The notes under the pieces: model-generated
Database searches by the model: none
What the model saw: only the letters and a program-made list of their open reading frames with translations
What the model was told of the DNA's origin: nothing
Source of the DNA: Larkinella sp. C7
Lineage (GTDB): Bacteria; Bacteroidota; Bacteroidia; Cytophagales; Spirosomataceae
Length of the DNA stretch: 64,000 nucleotides
Direction: 5' to 3'
NCBI RefSeq assembly: GCF_006149005.1
Contig: NZ_VBSL01000014.1
Coordinates: 1-64,000 of the forward strand
Shown here: in pieces, positions 9,371 to 18,809 of the stretch
Numbering within the stretch: the first letter of the stretch is position 1
Layout: each line of letters opens with the position of its first letter
Translations under genes and position numbers: made by a program

Positions 9371-10234
9371 ATGAGAAAATTACTCCTTTTAGGTCTACTG
9401 TTGCTTTCTGCAGAAGCCACCCGCGCGCAGATCGCCTATTCCCAAAATCTGGATAAGAACACCTTTCAGACCTCCTACGCCATCAAGGTAGGCTCGAATA
9501 AAACCACTCACCTGATCTTTCCATTCGAGATCAAATACGCGGATCTGGGTAGCAAAGACTTGTTTGGCGAAGCCGTCGCTAATGCGGGCAATGTATTCCG
9601 GATTAAAGCAACCGGTCGCACCTTTCTGGAAAGTAGCCTGACGGTGATTACCTCGGATGGACGGCTATTTAGTTTTCTGGTCAGCTACGACGAAAACCCG
9701 CTGGTCTTAACCTATGATCTCACCCGGGTCGGCATGGGCGCCATTGTCCCGAAAACGGCCAAAGTAAGCACCGGTTCACCGGCACGTCTGGCGGATCAGC
9801 TTAACGGATTAGGAGAGCGGGCCATGACGTCTAAACGACGGATCAAGCACATCGGTACCGAGCAACAAGGTGTCAATTTACACCTGAAAAACATCCTGTA
9901 TAAAGACGATGTGATGTTTCTAGTTCTGGGCCTGGACAACGATTCCAAGTTGGATTACGATATGGACTTCCTGCACGTTTTTGTCTCTCAGGCTAAAAAG
10001 GCGGGGGAAAGCTCCGTTTCTCAGGATGTACCCGTTGAGGCCATTAAAATCTTCAACGCCAGCGAAAACACGGTACCGCACCGCAAGGAAATTACCAAGG
10101 TGGTGGCCATTACCCGGATGACATTGGAGAAAGACCGTCGGCTGATGGTGCAAATCAATGAGAAGGAGGGAGGGCGCATGTTGACGCTCCCGATAGGAAC
10201 CGAAGAATTAGCCTCAGCCCGCCCATTGCTATGA
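9371..10234 (+). CDS. traN: TraN, VirB9-like periplasmic protein (DUF4138)
   Basis: 287 residues with a clear signal peptide (cleavage after TRAQ, about residue 19). The mature N-terminus contains the family stretch NKTTHLIFPFEIKYADLGS, typical of DUF4138/TraN. The rest is beta-rich with a second domain (about 150-287). It is predicted to pair with TraM at the outer membrane. The stop overlaps the traO start (ATGATG). Confidence 0.88.
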   Translation: MRKLLLLGLLLLSAEATRAQIAYSQNLDKNTFQTSYAIKVGSNKTTHLIFPFEIKYADLGSKDLFGEAVANAGNVFRIKATGRTFLESSLTVITSDGRLFSFLVSYDENPLVLTYDLTRVGMGAIVPKTAKVSTGSPARLADQLNGLGERAMTSKRRIKHIGTEQQGVNLHLKNILYKDDVMFLVLGLDNDSKLDYDMDFLHVFVSQAKKAGESSVSQDVPVEAIKIFNASENTVPHRKEITKVVAITRMTLEKDRRLMVQINEKEGGRMLTLPIGTEELASARPLL

Positions 10235-10818
10235 TGAAACGTTGGTTTTTCGCATCACTATTGCTGGGTAATTGCATTTATGCAAAAGCCCAGCTTCACC
10301 AGTCCGGACAGACCGCCGTTGAGGTGTCTGTCGGGGCATTGGACGGATTTCGGCTACCTCACCAGGATAACTTTGGTTACTTCGCCGGCATAGCCTTCAG
10401 CAAGTATCATACCCGCTATCTCTATTGGAAAGCCGGGATGCAACTGAATCAGAAAAGCTACGCGTATGATGCGGTTCGCATCCCCTTGCAGCAGTGGCTC
10501 GGTACCGCTGAAATCTATACGCGCATACTGGGCCGGGTTAGTCAGTCACTGATCATCAATGCCGGAATCGGCGCAGCTGGTGGCTACGAGTCAATTAATT
10601 CCGATCGACGCTTTGTGGAGGGGGCGGCCATTGGCAACCGCTCCAAGTGGGTAGTCGGCCCGACCGCGGCAATCGAAGCGGAATACCTGCTGACGGGTAA
10701 CCTGATCCTGGTTGCCCGGGCTAAAGAGCACTACCTGTTTCGCTCCTCGGTAACCAACACCCGATTTAATGCCGGCATCGGAATCAAGATTATTCTTCCA
10801 GCTAAAGATGATGAATAA
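10231..10818 (+). CDS. traO: TraO, outer-membrane conjugation protein
   Basis: 195 residues with an N-terminal signal peptide (to about KAQ, residue 21). Alternating hydrophobic beta strands and a terminal strand (FNAGIGIKIILP) indicate a small outer-membrane barrel. Size and position after traN fit TraO. Translationally coupled to both neighbours. Confidence 0.8.
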   Translation: MMKRWFFASLLLGNCIYAKAQLHQSGQTAVEVSVGALDGFRLPHQDNFGYFAGIAFSKYHTRYLYWKAGMQLNQKSYAYDAVRIPLQQWLGTAEIYTRILGRVSQSLIINAGIGAAGGYESINSDRRFVEGAAIGNRSKWVVGPTAAIEAEYLLTGNLILVARAKEHYLFRSSVTNTRFNAGIGIKIILPAKDDE

Positions 10819-11269
10819 AGTTGCTATGAAAACGAACAAAAAAAGCCTCGGTGCTTCATACGGCGTGATTGTGTTGGTATATATAACACTCTCGACGCTA
10901 TTCTTTGGCTGTCAAAACGAAAGCCTTGACATTCGTGGGCCTTACCGCATCAAACTAAATGCAAGGCCCGATATTCCAGTACCAAAACTCAATTTTGCCA
11001 TTGGTATAACGCTGGATCTGCAAACAGACTCCTACTATTCGACGGGAGGATATCAGCTTATTTTTTACCAAGAAACCGGTCTGGGCAGGCTTCGAAAAGA
11101 CACGGTTGGCATTCCGCAAAAGGTACCCATTCCGTTAGGGCTTGGTCAGACTCATTTTGCGTTCACACCGGCTGCTACCGGAAATTGTCAGGTCGTATTA
11201 ATAGCACGTCAGGCACGGGGCTACACCCAGCCCGATACCGTCCGGTTAAACTTTCAAGTTATTCCTTAA
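10811..11269 (+). CDS. traQ: TraQ-like lipoprotein (DUF3872 type)
   Basis: About 152 residues. The signal peptide ends in a lipobox (LFFGC), and the mature protein starts CQNESLDIRGPY, very like the start of DUF3872/TraQ lipoproteins (C...LDI..YPF). The remainder is a beta-sandwich-like domain. Start choices are 10808, 10811 and 10826; 10826 gives the cleanest signal peptide, while 10811 overlaps the traO stop and would couple translation. TraP, which normally lies between TraO and TraQ, is missing. Confidence 0.7.
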   Translation: MNKVAMKTNKKSLGASYGVIVLVYITLSTLFFGCQNESLDIRGPYRIKLNARPDIPVPKLNFAIGITLDLQTDSYYSTGGYQLIFYQETGLGRLRKDTVGIPQKVPIPLGLGQTHFAFTPAATGNCQVVLIARQARGYTQPDTVRLNFQVIP

Positions 11270-11280
11270 TTCCCATTCCC

Positions 11281-12237
11281 ATGAAAAAGCTATTCGCCTT
11301 CTCTCTTGCCCTGGTAGTGGCCTCCGTGTCCGGTCAGGCTCAAATCAATATATCCGGTGATGCCAATACGGAAGCATCTGCGAAACTGGAAATCATCCGG
11401 ATCATTCAGGAGCGCATCCAGAAAATGACCATTGCTGAAATCAATTCCCGGATCGTCGTATCGAAAGGTGTGTCTACTTATTACAAAGTGGATGAGATCA
11501 TAAAAATGCATCAAAGCATAGCGAACGGCCGGCAGTCATACGCATTGATGGCGCAGAACCTCAACAAGGGGGCGCTGGGTATTCAAAACACTTACGTTAA
11601 TACGTACATTGATGCCGTTAAAAAAGCAGACGCTTTAAAGAAGCAGCTTAATACAGTTACCACATCTGGTAACATCATCCAGTTGCCACCACTGCCCGTC
11701 TTTAATATCTCTTTTGCTTCCAGTAGTGGATCTAACCCGGCCAATGACCTCACTCAGCAAATTACAGACCTGATGGCTAGTTATGGGGTCTTGGCTCCGG
11801 AAGACTGGGATAAAATAGATCCTGCCAAAAAACAGGAACTGGAAGCGAAACTGGCGGTGATGAAAGACGATCTTCAGAAACAGACGATTTCCAAGGGCAA
11901 CAGCAATGCCACCAAGCTGGTAACTTTTGTTGCTAACCTACTGGCTCCAGGTTTGGGTAGTGTTCTGGGTGGCGTAACGTCAGGGAAGCCAATCTCGGCG
12001 TTAGTCGGCTACGTTTCTGATAATTTTCAGATGCCAACCGAATACTATTCATCCGAGACATTGAAACTGACCGATTCGGAACGCATTAAGGTGATTGATG
12101 AACTGCATTTGCGCATGTCTGAAGTCTATCAGCAAACTTCTGCCTTATCCGCCAGTTTAAGTAGTGAAGCCCGGAAGCGTTACGGTGAAGTAACCGAACA
12201 GCGTAACGATCTGATTTTGCATGCACCCAAAAACTGA
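11281..12237 (+). CDS. Secreted transfer-operon protein, possible displaced TraI (DUF4141-like)
   Basis: 318 residues with a signal peptide (cleaved after QAQ, about residue 21). The mature protein is mostly helical, and residues about 225-250 form a small Gly/Leu-rich stretch. Near the C-terminus, KLTDSERIKVIDELHLRM resembles the TDKERMDIVDR motif that I recall from Bacteroides TraI/DUF4141, the VirB5-like minor pilin. TraI is missing from its usual place between traG and traJ, which makes this a plausible functional replacement. The similarity is short, so the assignment is tentative. Confidence 0.55.
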   Translation: MKKLFAFSLALVVASVSGQAQINISGDANTEASAKLEIIRIIQERIQKMTIAEINSRIVVSKGVSTYYKVDEIIKMHQSIANGRQSYALMAQNLNKGALGIQNTYVNTYIDAVKKADALKKQLNTVTTSGNIIQLPPLPVFNISFASSSGSNPANDLTQQITDLMASYGVLAPEDWDKIDPAKKQELEAKLAVMKDDLQKQTISKGNSNATKLVTFVANLLAPGLGSVLGGVTSGKPISALVGYVSDNFQMPTEYYSSETLKLTDSERIKVIDELHLRMSEVYQQTSALSASLSSEARKRYGEVTEQRNDLILHAPKN

Positions 12238-12241
12238 CCCT

Positions 12242-12862
12242 ATGAAAACGGTTCGAGTCTGGATTTTAGGATTGATGATTGCCGGATTGTCAGGCTGTAA
12301 CAAGGAGCCAGATTCGGATCTGCCCGATTATTTAGTGATGCCGTCTTCTCTGTCTGGGTACAAGGGAACGGGCCGTATCGCCATCAACGGTGGCTTAACA
12401 CTAGTGGCCGAGGGCCAGGAACGGGTTCAAACGGGTGGTAAAATATCCGGCGTTCTGGCCTCGGCGATCTTTAGCAACGAGGTTTTAATCAATGCCACTT
12501 TTGGCCAGCCCCGGATTTACGCGGAAAGCTCTGTTGTGCCCAGTAATTCCCGATCAAACGGCGAGCTGCGCATTTCGAATACCATTCGGGCAGGTTCGTA
12601 TCCCATGGGAATTAAAATGCAGCCCACACCAAAAGGCGAGTTTGCGTCTCTGATACTGAACTTGCCTGGGACATTACTCTATATCAGCCAGGAGGGAAGT
12701 ATTACCATTGAATCGTCAACGCTGGTGAAGCAGGAAGGGAGTAATAGCTTATACCGAATCCAAGGCACCTTTGACGTCAACCTGCACAGTGATGATTCGG
12801 GCAATCCTAATCCTGATCCGCATGTGACCGGCAACTTTGATGTACTGGCCGTGGATAACTAA
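12242..12862 (+). CDS. Lipoprotein at the end of the transfer operon, unknown
   Basis: 206 residues. The signal peptide ends in a lipobox (GLSGCNKEP, Cys near residue 20), so it is probably outer-membrane anchored. The mature part is beta-rich without a recognised motif. It begins 4 bp after the preceding gene; the ATG at 12242 is the one that gives a normal signal peptide. It seems to close the tra operon. Confidence 0.6.
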   Translation: MKTVRVWILGLMIAGLSGCNKEPDSDLPDYLVMPSSLSGYKGTGRIAINGGLTLVAEGQERVQTGGKISGVLASAIFSNEVLINATFGQPRIYAESSVVPSNSRSNGELRISNTIRAGSYPMGIKMQPTPKGEFASLILNLPGTLLYISQEGSITIESSTLVKQEGSNSLYRIQGTFDVNLHSDDSGNPNPDPHVTGNFDVLAVDN

Positions 12863-12993
12863 AAAGCCATAACTTTCTGACCCATCCATTCTAATCCTAT
12901 TTTCATCGAATTATCTCCAATAAAGTGAGGCCAAAAAGTAGGTTCAGGTAATTTTTTGCTTTCACTTTTCTGAAACTAACTTGTTGAGCCCAT

Positions 12994-13551
12994 ATGAATC
13001 AGATTTTTGGTTATGCCCGCGTCTCCACGGTCGATCAGAACCTGGATACCCAGATTGATACTCTACAGAAATTCGGTTGCCATGAAATCTTTCAGGATAA
13101 AGTTTCCGGAGTTCACATTAGCCGACCAGCTCTGGACGAATTACTCGCCAAATTACGAGAAGGTGATACTGTTGTTGTTGCTCGATTTTTTCGGTTAGGT
13201 AGGAGTAGGGACCACCTCATTTCCCTGATCAGTCAATTTGCCCAACGCGGTATTCATTTTCGGGCACTGGATTTAGGGGTAGACAGTTCCACGCCAGCCG
13301 GTAAAATGGTGTTGCAAATTTTTGCAGCCTTAGCGGAATATGATCGGGAAAGTATTCTGGAGAAAACCAGGGCTGGTCAGTTACTAGCCAAAGCGAAAGG
13401 AAAACACATTGGTCGACCCAGTGGCATTGATCCTGAGAAGTTTAAAAAAGTGAAGAAGGCTTTTGAAAAAGGTTTGTCCGTTTCGGAGATCGTAAACCTC
13501 ACCGGGATTAGTATGTCCAGCGTTAAGCGGTACCGAAAACAAATCAAATGA
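12994..13551 (+). CDS. Serine recombinase (resolvase/invertase, Pin-like)
   Basis: 185 residues. The catalytic domain starts GYARVST (Ser about residue 11), and the C-terminus is a helix-turn-helix (SVSEIVNLTGISMSSVKRYRK). Full length for small resolvase/invertases. The usual LDRLGRS motif reads FFRLGRS here, so the aspartate next to the conserved arginine is replaced by phenylalanine. A large palindrome lies 55-87 bp downstream and may be its site. It separates the transfer operon from the BREX operon. Confidence 0.88.
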   Translation: MNQIFGYARVSTVDQNLDTQIDTLQKFGCHEIFQDKVSGVHISRPALDELLAKLREGDTVVVARFFRLGRSRDHLISLISQFAQRGIHFRALDLGVDSSTPAGKMVLQIFAALAEYDRESILEKTRAGQLLAKAKGKHIGRPSGIDPEKFKKVKKAFEKGLSVSEIVNLTGISMSSVKRYRKQIK

Positions 13552-13605
13552 TCGTTAAAATCCACAATAGAAATTCCCCAAGTTATAAAATCACTTCCAG
13601 TCTCT

Positions 13606-13638
13606 TCTAATTGTGAACTCAGTGAGTTCACAATTAGA
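13606..13638. repeat. 33-bp palindrome downstream of serine recombinase
   Basis: Two perfect 16-bp arms (13606-13621 and 13623-13637/8) flank a single central base. Core sequences: TCTAATTGTGAACTCA and its complement. The one-base centre and lack of a U-tract fit a protein-binding dyad (recombination site or operator) better than a terminator, although a hairpin with a larger loop could also form. Confidence 0.6.
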
Positions 13639-13717
13639 GCTAGGATATAATTTACTTTGTTCAAATTGACCATCGTTCTTACTATCCCCGAAATTTAACC
13701 GACTGCCAGGTTTTTAG

Positions 13718-13725
13718 TAGATTTG
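13718..13725 (+). promoter_or_regulatory. Possible -7 promoter element for BREX operon
   Basis: TAGATTTG matches the Bacteroidetes -7 consensus TAnnTTTG about 150 bp before brxA. A matching -33 element is not obvious. Confidence 0.25.
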
Positions 13726-13872
13726 AAATCTCCCTGCATTTATGATTTTCACCATTAATTTGTAAGTGTCTGTTAACCAATGAAGATCTAATTGATTACT
13801 GCAAATGTGGTCACATAATTGGTAGGTAATGAGGGGGTTACTTTCTTTTCAGTAGGAATAGCATCAGAACGA

Positions 13873-14622
13873 ATGGTAAAAAACGGCACTATTAAAAGTA
13901 ATATTAATATATTAGGAGGATTTGAAGGTTTCGACCGGATCCCTGATTTGCTTGGTGCAACCTCGCTATCTCTTAATGAACGTACGGAAGCATCGGCAAA
14001 AAGGTACCTCAATGCAATCAATGAAACCTTTAATAAATTCCACTCTAAAGAAGTTGAACTGCTTTTCAAAGCGGCACTACAATCCAGGAAACTGTCTGAG
14101 GAGGCAAAAAAACGGGTAATGGCACTTCAGTTCATTGCAGGTGACCCACTCTTTCAATCCCTCTTTATAGATTGCTTCATCCCAGTAGTAAATAGTGGCA
14201 GGATAACCATATCGAAGCATGATGTGATTGCTTATATTGACGAAAATATAAGACTGGATACATTAAACGTTACCTGGAGCCGTGAAACGATTGATACAGT
14301 CAGCCGAAAATTCCTATCAGTCCTTAAGAAGCTCAACTTCCTGGATGGTAAGGTCAAGAAAACACTGGTTGACACATACACAGGGCCTGATTTCCTGGTC
14401 TTCTTCCACTATTGGCTTCAGGCGTTTAACGAAACCAGTAATGCCCTCACTTCCCGATTCTTTCCATTGTTGATGGTCTCCAAAGAAAAATACCTTTTCC
14501 TACTCAAGCAAGAGGCAATTCGAAACAAGATTGATTGGAGCTATTCCGGCGATAAAGTGCAAGTATCTACTAAATTAACCCTTGACGAATACGCCGATGA
14601 GCTTTCAAACCGACTACGTTGA
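13873..14622 (+). CDS. brxA: BREX protein BrxA (DUF1819)
   Basis: 249 residues, helical, no catalytic motif. Sequence pattern and position as first gene before a DUF1788 gene identify BrxA, which structural work on the family describes as a DNA-binding winged-helix type protein. I chose ATG at 13873 because a purine-rich GTAGGAATAG lies upstream; an in-frame TTG at 13819 would add 18 residues. The 3' end overlaps brxB by 26 bp. Confidence 0.82.
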   Translation: MVKNGTIKSNINILGGFEGFDRIPDLLGATSLSLNERTEASAKRYLNAINETFNKFHSKEVELLFKAALQSRKLSEEAKKRVMALQFIAGDPLFQSLFIDCFIPVVNSGRITISKHDVIAYIDENIRLDTLNVTWSRETIDTVSRKFLSVLKKLNFLDGKVKKTLVDTYTGPDFLVFFHYWLQAFNETSNALTSRFFPLLMVSKEKYLFLLKQEAIRNKIDWSYSGDKVQVSTKLTLDEYADELSNRLR

Positions 14623-15151
14623 GAAGTTTCAGAACCTGGCCCTAGCCTTGTCGCCCGACAACATCGATCAGATTCGACTCACAGCGAACGGCGGTAATAC
14701 CGTCTTGTTCGTTTATCCCCCAACCGACGAAGAGGCTTATATACAGGAGGCTCATAAACGGTATCCTAACGCCCAGTTTATCGATGTGCGACAACTCCTG
14801 ATCGACTTTATTCGTCAGATTGGCTGGGCCGATTTCCGGGACTACTATACAGCCTACCGGTCGCAGCCTGAAGTAGTGTTCATGGACGACGGCGAAGAGG
14901 AAAAGCTGTTTATCCGCATTATCACCAGTATTCGGAACGCTATTAAAGCGGGTCAACTGCCCATACTGGTGCATACCGGTGCCCTATATGGCACCGGTAT
15001 CGATAACGTCAACATCATGCAGCACCCGGATGTCATGCGGTTCGATCAACCGCTGATTGTATTCTATCCGGCTATTTTTAAATCTGAAACCGAACTTGAC
15101 TTTTTGGGCGTGAAGCCTGCTTCGAAATACCGGTGCAAACTGGTTAGCTAA
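14597..15151 (+). CDS. brxB: BREX protein BrxB (DUF1788)
   Basis: 184 residues, typical for BrxB. It contains the family features LFVYPPTDE near residue 35, RYPNAQFIDV and, near the end, LIVFYPAIF. Its molecular role is not established, but it is a core type I BREX component. ATG at 14597 lies inside brxA; 4 bp separate it from brxC. Confidence 0.85.
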   Translation: MSFQTDYVEKFQNLALALSPDNIDQIRLTANGGNTVLFVYPPTDEEAYIQEAHKRYPNAQFIDVRQLLIDFIRQIGWADFRDYYTAYRSQPEVVFMDDGEEEKLFIRIITSIRNAIKAGQLPILVHTGALYGTGIDNVNIMQHPDVMRFDQPLIVFYPAIFKSETELDFLGVKPASKYRCKLVS

Positions 15152-15155
15152 CAAC

Positions 15156-18100
15156 ATGAAAACAATTAAGGATATCCTTCGCCTAAACCTTGCCGAAGAC
15201 ATTAAAAACGTAATCGATCTGGAAGATGAGTCAGAAACGGGGATTCAACAGGAGATCGAATCGTACATCGTGACGGACAATATTGCCAAACACTTCTATG
15301 ATTTTGTAACGCAGTACACCTCTACCATTAAAGAAACAGGCGTTTGGATTTCGGGTTTCTATGGCTCGGGCAAATCCTATTTTGGCAAGACCCTGGGTTA
15401 CCTGATTGCCAATAAAACGATCAATGGCACACCGGTGCGGGATCGCTTTGCGCCCCGTCTGGCTGGTATCAAAGACGAAAGTCTAATTATAAACGGGATT
15501 AATAAACTGGACGCCTTTCCGACAAAGGTTGTGCTGCTCGACGTGGCCAAGCAGAATACTCGTCAAGGTCTTGCCTTCACCCTGTTTGCCAACTTCCTGA
15601 AGAGTCTGGGTTTCTTGCCTAATATCTATGGTTTCTTTGAGTATCAGTTATTTCTGGAAGGTGATTTAGATGCCTTTGAACAACGGGTGCTGGCCAGCGA
15701 GTTGGAGCCGTGGAAAGAGGTAAAGAAACGTTCCATGAAGGTTCCGGCAGTTGTTAAGCGTGTGTTGGTTGGCTGGAAGTATTCTGCTGATGTTGATTAT
15801 GATCTGACGCATAAATACCTGGAATCGCAGATTGACAATTTCTCGCCGGTAGCTCTGAAGGATGAATTGACTAGCTATCTAGGCAAATTCCCGGCCGAAT
15901 CCATCGTCTTCATTTTCGATGAAGCCAGTGAAGCCATTGCGCAGAAGAAGTTCAGTTTGCTCGATCTGGAAGGGATCAGCGAAGCGTTGTCGAGCATTTC
16001 CAAAAAGGTTTGGACCATTGCCATTGCGCAGGAGAAGCTGGATGATGTCATCAACAACAACAATATCTCCAAGTCGCAGCTCATCAAGGTAACCGATCGC
16101 TTCAAAACGAAGATCCACCTGGAGTCGACGGAAGTGGATAAGATTATTCGTAGTCGGCTGCTGCAAAAGACGGATGCGGGTAAGCAGGCCCTCCTCGACT
16201 ACTACGCCAAAAATCAGGGGCTGATTGCCGATAGCACCAACCTCGACTCGTCGTTTCCGACCAAAACCGAGAACGCCGAAGCCTTTGCCATTTATTACCC
16301 TTTCCACCAGTACCATTTTGCCTTACTGCAAAACTTCCTGTTTAGCTCCAAAGCGCTAACCAGCACCCAGATTGCCGCCCGGGGGATGATCATTACCACC
16401 TTTGATGTACTGCGGAAACAACTCAAAGACCTCGACCTGTATCAGTTTGGAACTGCCCACCACCTGACCACCGAGGCACAAACGCAACCCTCGGCGGCTT
16501 TGGTCAATAAGTACGACAATGCCTATAAAATTCTCCATAATAAGGATTCGGAGATCGACGGTACCAAGTTGCTGAAAACAATTCATTTCATTAATGAATC
16601 ACAACGCGTAAATCCTACCTCTGAAAATATTACCAAACTCTACCTCTCGGATCTGACCCGCTACCACAGCACCAAGCCGCAGATTGAAGAAGCGCTGACG
16701 GTACTGGTCGATGCCAAGATTCTGCTGGAGAGCCATCACCAATATAAAATCACCTCTGACCTGGAAACCCGCCTGCTGGAAGAGATGCGGGAGTTTCCGG
16801 TGGAGCTGTACCTGAAGAAACGGGAGATCATTCAGTACCTGAAAAAGAACGCTGACCTGCGCACGGTGCAGACGCTGCAAGAGGGGCAGACGACCTACAA
16901 TTTCAGAATTCTCTCCGATCAGGACGAAGACATTTTCCCGGCTTCGAGCAAACAGATGAAATTGCAGGTGTACAACATCTACAACATTAACGAAAAGCTC
17001 GATGACTTTATCGAGAAGCTGAAGCTACAGTCGCAGAGTCAGAAAAATGTGATTTACCTGGTACCGAATACCACCCTTTTCGCAACGATTGACAAGCTGC
17101 TAGAAGCGGTAAAGCGGCATAAATACACGGTCGACAAATACGAAAACGACAATGATCCAAACGTGCGGCAGATTGCCCGTGAGTTTGGGGTCATTAAGGA
17201 GCAGAAAGAGAAAGAGCTTATTCAGACCATTGAAAAGGCCTACACCACCGGCCACCTGGTTTACCTCTTCGACGATCATTTAATTAATACCGACTCGTTC
17301 CGGTTAACGTTGATTGGCATCCAGAAGAAGCTGATTAAGTACATCTTCACCCGAAGGCTCGATGTGCAACTTTCCGAAGCAGCAGCGCCTAAACTGCTGA
17401 AGGAAACTAACAAAGACCGGTATCACAGTCAGTTTGCTGGCAATGACTTCAAGTTTTTTGATGCCAATGGCAACTTCATTGGCGAGAGCCTCAAGGTTGT
17501 TGAAGAGTTGAACCACCTGATTCAGCACAACTTCACCGATGGGGCTACTATCGAAACAGAACTGTTGAATCCACCGACGGGCTATAGCTACGGAACCGTT
17601 TGTACCACACTGGCCGTGTTGATGAAGGCTGGAAAACTGGTGGTGAAAGTCGGTGGGCACGAATACTTTTCGCCCACCGACCCGGAGGTACTCAAGGCAT
17701 TCGAGAACTCACGGGAGTTTAAAAAGACCAGCTTCAAAGCCATTTCGAAATCGCTCTCAACGGCCGATAAAAACGAGATTGTTCGGACGCTGATGGAATT
17801 GAAGTACAATGAAGAGATTAAGAATCATAACGATCCGCGGGTTGACTGGAACCTCAACGACTTTCAGTTGGTAAACGCTAGTGTCCTAACCGCCAGTCAT
17901 TTTATTAGTAAAATAAAGGGGATGGAGCAGTCGAATGCAGAATTTCCAAAGCTATTCCCCAATGTGGCCGCGCTGAAAACCGAATTGAATGCCTTTACCG
18001 GGCAGGTTAACGAGAATAATTATATCGGTAAAGCCGCTACGTTTATTAGTCAAAAAGCGCGTTTTAGTGAGATTTCGAAAATCATTGACAAGACCCAAAA

Positions 18101-18800
18101 GTTCATCAAGAACAATTTGGTTAAGGCCAAGGGGATGAAACGATTCGTAGATGACCTGTCCGTAGAGTTACATAAAGCGCAGGTGTCGGATGTTGATTTC
18201 GATACGCCCATTCAGATCTTTCGGGATATTTATGACAATTATTTGGTCGACCGGTTTGTGGACTTACAGCAAACGGCGCAAACAATCAAAGATCAATATT
18301 ACAAGCTTGTAGAGGCTGAAAATAAAAAAATGAGACCGGTCTATCAAGCGGTTAAAACCAAAGCCGTTGATACACTGACGGAAATAAGGAAATATCCGCT
18401 CAACCTAAATCAGCTCATACTGACCAAAGCTGAAGCCACCCTGAAACAGGCGCAGGATCGTATATATGACCGCGTGAGTTTGGAGTTTCACATTTCCTGC
18501 CAGAATAGTCACCTGTCGTTGTCGGAAATGCAAAATGCGGTGGCATTGGCATCTAGCAAGGAAGCGGAGTTGGACAACCTGCTAACGCAGATCAAAACAC
18601 ATGCGGATCCTGTTCCCAATCCCAGCAGATCCTATCCTGTAGATGAGCCTCCTGCTCCTAAACTCACCCGCAAAGTGCGGCTGACTATACCTAAAACGGT
18701 CATGACCGTGCAGGCATACCGGCAGATCCTTTCGGAGCAGATTAAAGCGTTGGTAGGCGTGCCCAATGAAGATACCATTGAAATTGACTTTCATAACTAA
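15156..18800 (+). CDS. brxC: BREX P-loop ATPase BrxC
   Basis: 1214 residues, the expected length for type I BrxC. Walker A GFYGSGKS lies at about residues 67-74, and a Walker B-like FIFDEAS near 250. Long helical regions follow, with no nuclease motif. BrxC is required with PglX for phage exclusion and host methylation and probably acts as the large motor or scaffold of the complex. Intact, in the middle of the operon. Confidence 0.93.
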   Translation: MKTIKDILRLNLAEDIKNVIDLEDESETGIQQEIESYIVTDNIAKHFYDFVTQYTSTIKETGVWISGFYGSGKSYFGKTLGYLIANKTINGTPVRDRFAPRLAGIKDESLIINGINKLDAFPTKVVLLDVAKQNTRQGLAFTLFANFLKSLGFLPNIYGFFEYQLFLEGDLDAFEQRVLASELEPWKEVKKRSMKVPAVVKRVLVGWKYSADVDYDLTHKYLESQIDNFSPVALKDELTSYLGKFPAESIVFIFDEASEAIAQKKFSLLDLEGISEALSSISKKVWTIAIAQEKLDDVINNNNISKSQLIKVTDRFKTKIHLESTEVDKIIRSRLLQKTDAGKQALLDYYAKNQGLIADSTNLDSSFPTKTENAEAFAIYYPFHQYHFALLQNFLFSSKALTSTQIAARGMIITTFDVLRKQLKDLDLYQFGTAHHLTTEAQTQPSAALVNKYDNAYKILHNKDSEIDGTKLLKTIHFINESQRVNPTSENITKLYLSDLTRYHSTKPQIEEALTVLVDAKILLESHHQYKITSDLETRLLEEMREFPVELYLKKREIIQYLKKNADLRTVQTLQEGQTTYNFRILSDQDEDIFPASSKQMKLQVYNIYNINEKLDDFIEKLKLQSQSQKNVIYLVPNTTLFATIDKLLEAVKRHKYTVDKYENDNDPNVRQIAREFGVIKEQKEKELIQTIEKAYTTGHLVYLFDDHLINTDSFRLTLIGIQKKLIKYIFTRRLDVQLSEAAAPKLLKETNKDRYHSQFAGNDFKFFDANGNFIGESLKVVEELNHLIQHNFTDGATIETELLNPPTGYSYGTVCTTLAVLMKAGKLVVKVGGHEYFSPTDPEVLKAFENSREFKKTSFKAISKSLSTADKNEIVRTLMELKYNEEIKNHNDPRVDWNLNDFQLVNASVLTASHFISKIKGMEQSNAEFPKLFPNVAALKTELNAFTGQVNENNYIGKAATFISQKARFSEISKIIDKTQKFIKNNLVKAKGMKRFVDDLSVELHKAQVSDVDFDTPIQIFRDIYDNYLVDRFVDLQQTAQTIKDQYYKLVEAENKKMRPVYQAVKTKAVDTLTEIRKYPLNLNQLILTKAEATLKQAQDRIYDRVSLEFHISCQNSHLSLSEMQNAVALASSKEAELDNLLTQIKTHADPVPNPSRSYPVDEPPAPKLTRKVRLTIPKTVMTVQAYRQILSEQIKALVGVPNEDTIEIDFHN

Positions 18801-18809
18801 CCCCACCAA

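Larger units (their letters stand above)
13552..13872. other. Intergenic region between recombinase and BREX operon
   Basis: 321 bp with no convincing gene. It contains the 33-bp palindrome at 13606-13638 and a possible Bacteroidetes -7 element TAGATTTG at 13718-13725. No good -33 TTTG was found at the expected distance, so the BREX promoter is not firmly placed. Confidence 0.6.
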
